A DNA stretch of 64,000 nt from Roseiflexus sp. (lineage in GTDB: Bacteria > Chloroflexota > Chloroflexia > Chloroflexales > Roseiflexaceae): positions 1 to 64,000 of the forward strand of contig JANXAL010000046.1 of assembly GCA_025062325.1 (NCBI GenBank), read 5' to 3'. The position numbers were made by a program, and so were the translations under genes. Shown one piece after another: positions 63,484 through 64,000 of this stretch. Numbering within the stretch: position 1 is the stretch's first letter; each line of letters opens with the position of its first letter. The notes under the pieces are model-generated. The model searched no databases. It saw only the letters and a program-made list of their open reading frames with translations, and was not told the DNA's origin.

Positions 63484-64000
63484 TCATCGCCGCACCAGCC
63501 CCAGCTCGTCGTACAGGCGGTCAAAATCAAACAATTCGTCAAGCATCTGAGTGAAACGGGCAATCTTCGATGCCTGCTTGAAGCGAATATGCCCAAAGAC
63601 GCGTTCGCTCCGCTCAACAGTGGTCAGGGTGTCGTCCGAGACGATAATTACTGGCACCTGCTGTTCTTCCGCTTTGTCGAGCACCGTCGCCGGCGGGCGA
63701 ATGTTGCCGGTCAGCACCAGCACCGAGGTCGAGGTTTCCAGCGCTGCCAGCTGCAGGTCGGCGCGGTCGCCGCCGGTGATCACGGCTTTGTTGGCGCGGC
63801 GGCGGAAGTGGGAGAGAGCAGCGGCGCTGCCCATCGCCCCGATCACCAGGTGTTCCACCTGACGCTCGCACCACTCCGGTCGTCCGATCAACTGCCCTCC
63901 CAGGAACTCGAACAGGTCGGCGACAGTGACGCTAGCGAGTTGCGGGTCTTGCGGCAGAATGGCGAACACTGGCACGCCGCGCTTCTCCAGGAATGGCGCA
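63484..64000 (-). CDS. DRTGG-domain protein, C-terminal part (BioD-like AAA family; 5' end outside window)
   Basis: The frame runs off the right edge (APFLEKRGVPVFAILPQD before the first in-window start candidate), so it is incomplete. VTVADLFEFLGGQLIG and VEHLVIGAMGSAAAL are typical of the DRTGG domain found after a dethiobiotin-synthetase-like or phosphotransacetylase N terminus. AVITGGDRADLQLAAL is the DRTGG-like loop. The family occurs in phosphotransacetylase-like proteins with regulatory roles; the specific role is unknown. Confidence 0.82.
   Translation of the reverse strand, partial: APFLEKRGVPVFAILPQDPQLASVTVADLFEFLGGQLIGRPEWCERQVEHLVIGAMGSAAALSHFRRRANKAVITGGDRADLQLAALETSTSVLVLTGNIRPPATVLDKAEEQQVPVIIVSDDTLTTVERSERVFGHIRFKQASKIARFTQMLDELFDFDRLYDELGLVRR

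Overview
The window looks like chromosomal DNA of a filamentous phototrophic Chloroflexota, most like Roseiflexus. This is inferred from the high G+C content, the class II (B12-dependent) ribonucleotide reductase, the SCO1664/DUF3090/phosphatase trio, cobalamin and photolyase genes, and several families of dispersed intergenic repeats. No rRNA, tRNA, CRISPR array, transposase or reverse transcriptase was found. Most real genes were recognised by family; starts were chosen by ribosome binding sites where one is visible.

Layout. 1-4031: the end of a defence-type locus, with a DUF1156 methylase (its beginning lies outside the window), a GxxExxY protein and a DUF499 ATPase, separated by hairpin repeats built on ACACGGAT. 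4216-8945: a TPR/zinc-finger membrane protein, a ferredoxin-NADP reductase, and the SCO1664-DUF3090-phosphatase trio. 9187-10047: a scar of broken two-component genes. 10232-14264: a light-repair block with an FeS-type (6-4) photolyase, an antenna-less short photolyase that keeps four matching cysteines, an acyltransferase, and a separate protein resembling only the photolyase antenna domain. 15879-17465: a radical SAM/SPASM enzyme with three Cys octapeptide repeats at its N terminus. 17387-27309: five consecutive minus-strand genes coding for P-loop ATPases or relatives, one fused to an OmpR-type DNA-binding domain and one a membrane protein with an apparently dead ATPase domain. This block is the best candidate for an undescribed system.

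27383-35791: cell-envelope genes (LCP protein, glycosyltransferase, acyltransferase, epimerase), a Doc-like protein without its catalytic residues, lysS and greA. 36171-41636: polX, a HIT protein, two small unknown genes, and class II ribonucleotide reductase with a perfect DnaA box upstream. 42342-44810: a NACHT ATPase with a C-terminal formylglycine-enzyme/C-type-lectin fold that resembles variable proteins of diversity-generating retroelements. 45525-53037: SMR efflux pump, cobS, thioredoxin/DUF4395, thioesterase, a TagO/WecA-type transferase, bioY and an M20 peptidase, with remnants of DinB and dimethylargininase genes. 54234-64000: an RMD1-like protein, a ring-cleaving dioxygenase, a Kef-type antiporter, an ECF sigma/anti-sigma pair, enolase and the end of a DRTGG-domain protein.

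Intergenic DNA is unusually repeat-rich. There are four main families: (1) ACACGGAT hairpins, (2) CTCCCCCTTCTCCC/GGGAGAAGGGGGAG palindrome arrays, (3) 'AGCCCGC...GCGGGCT' repeats, and (4) motifs like CTTTGCGTC.
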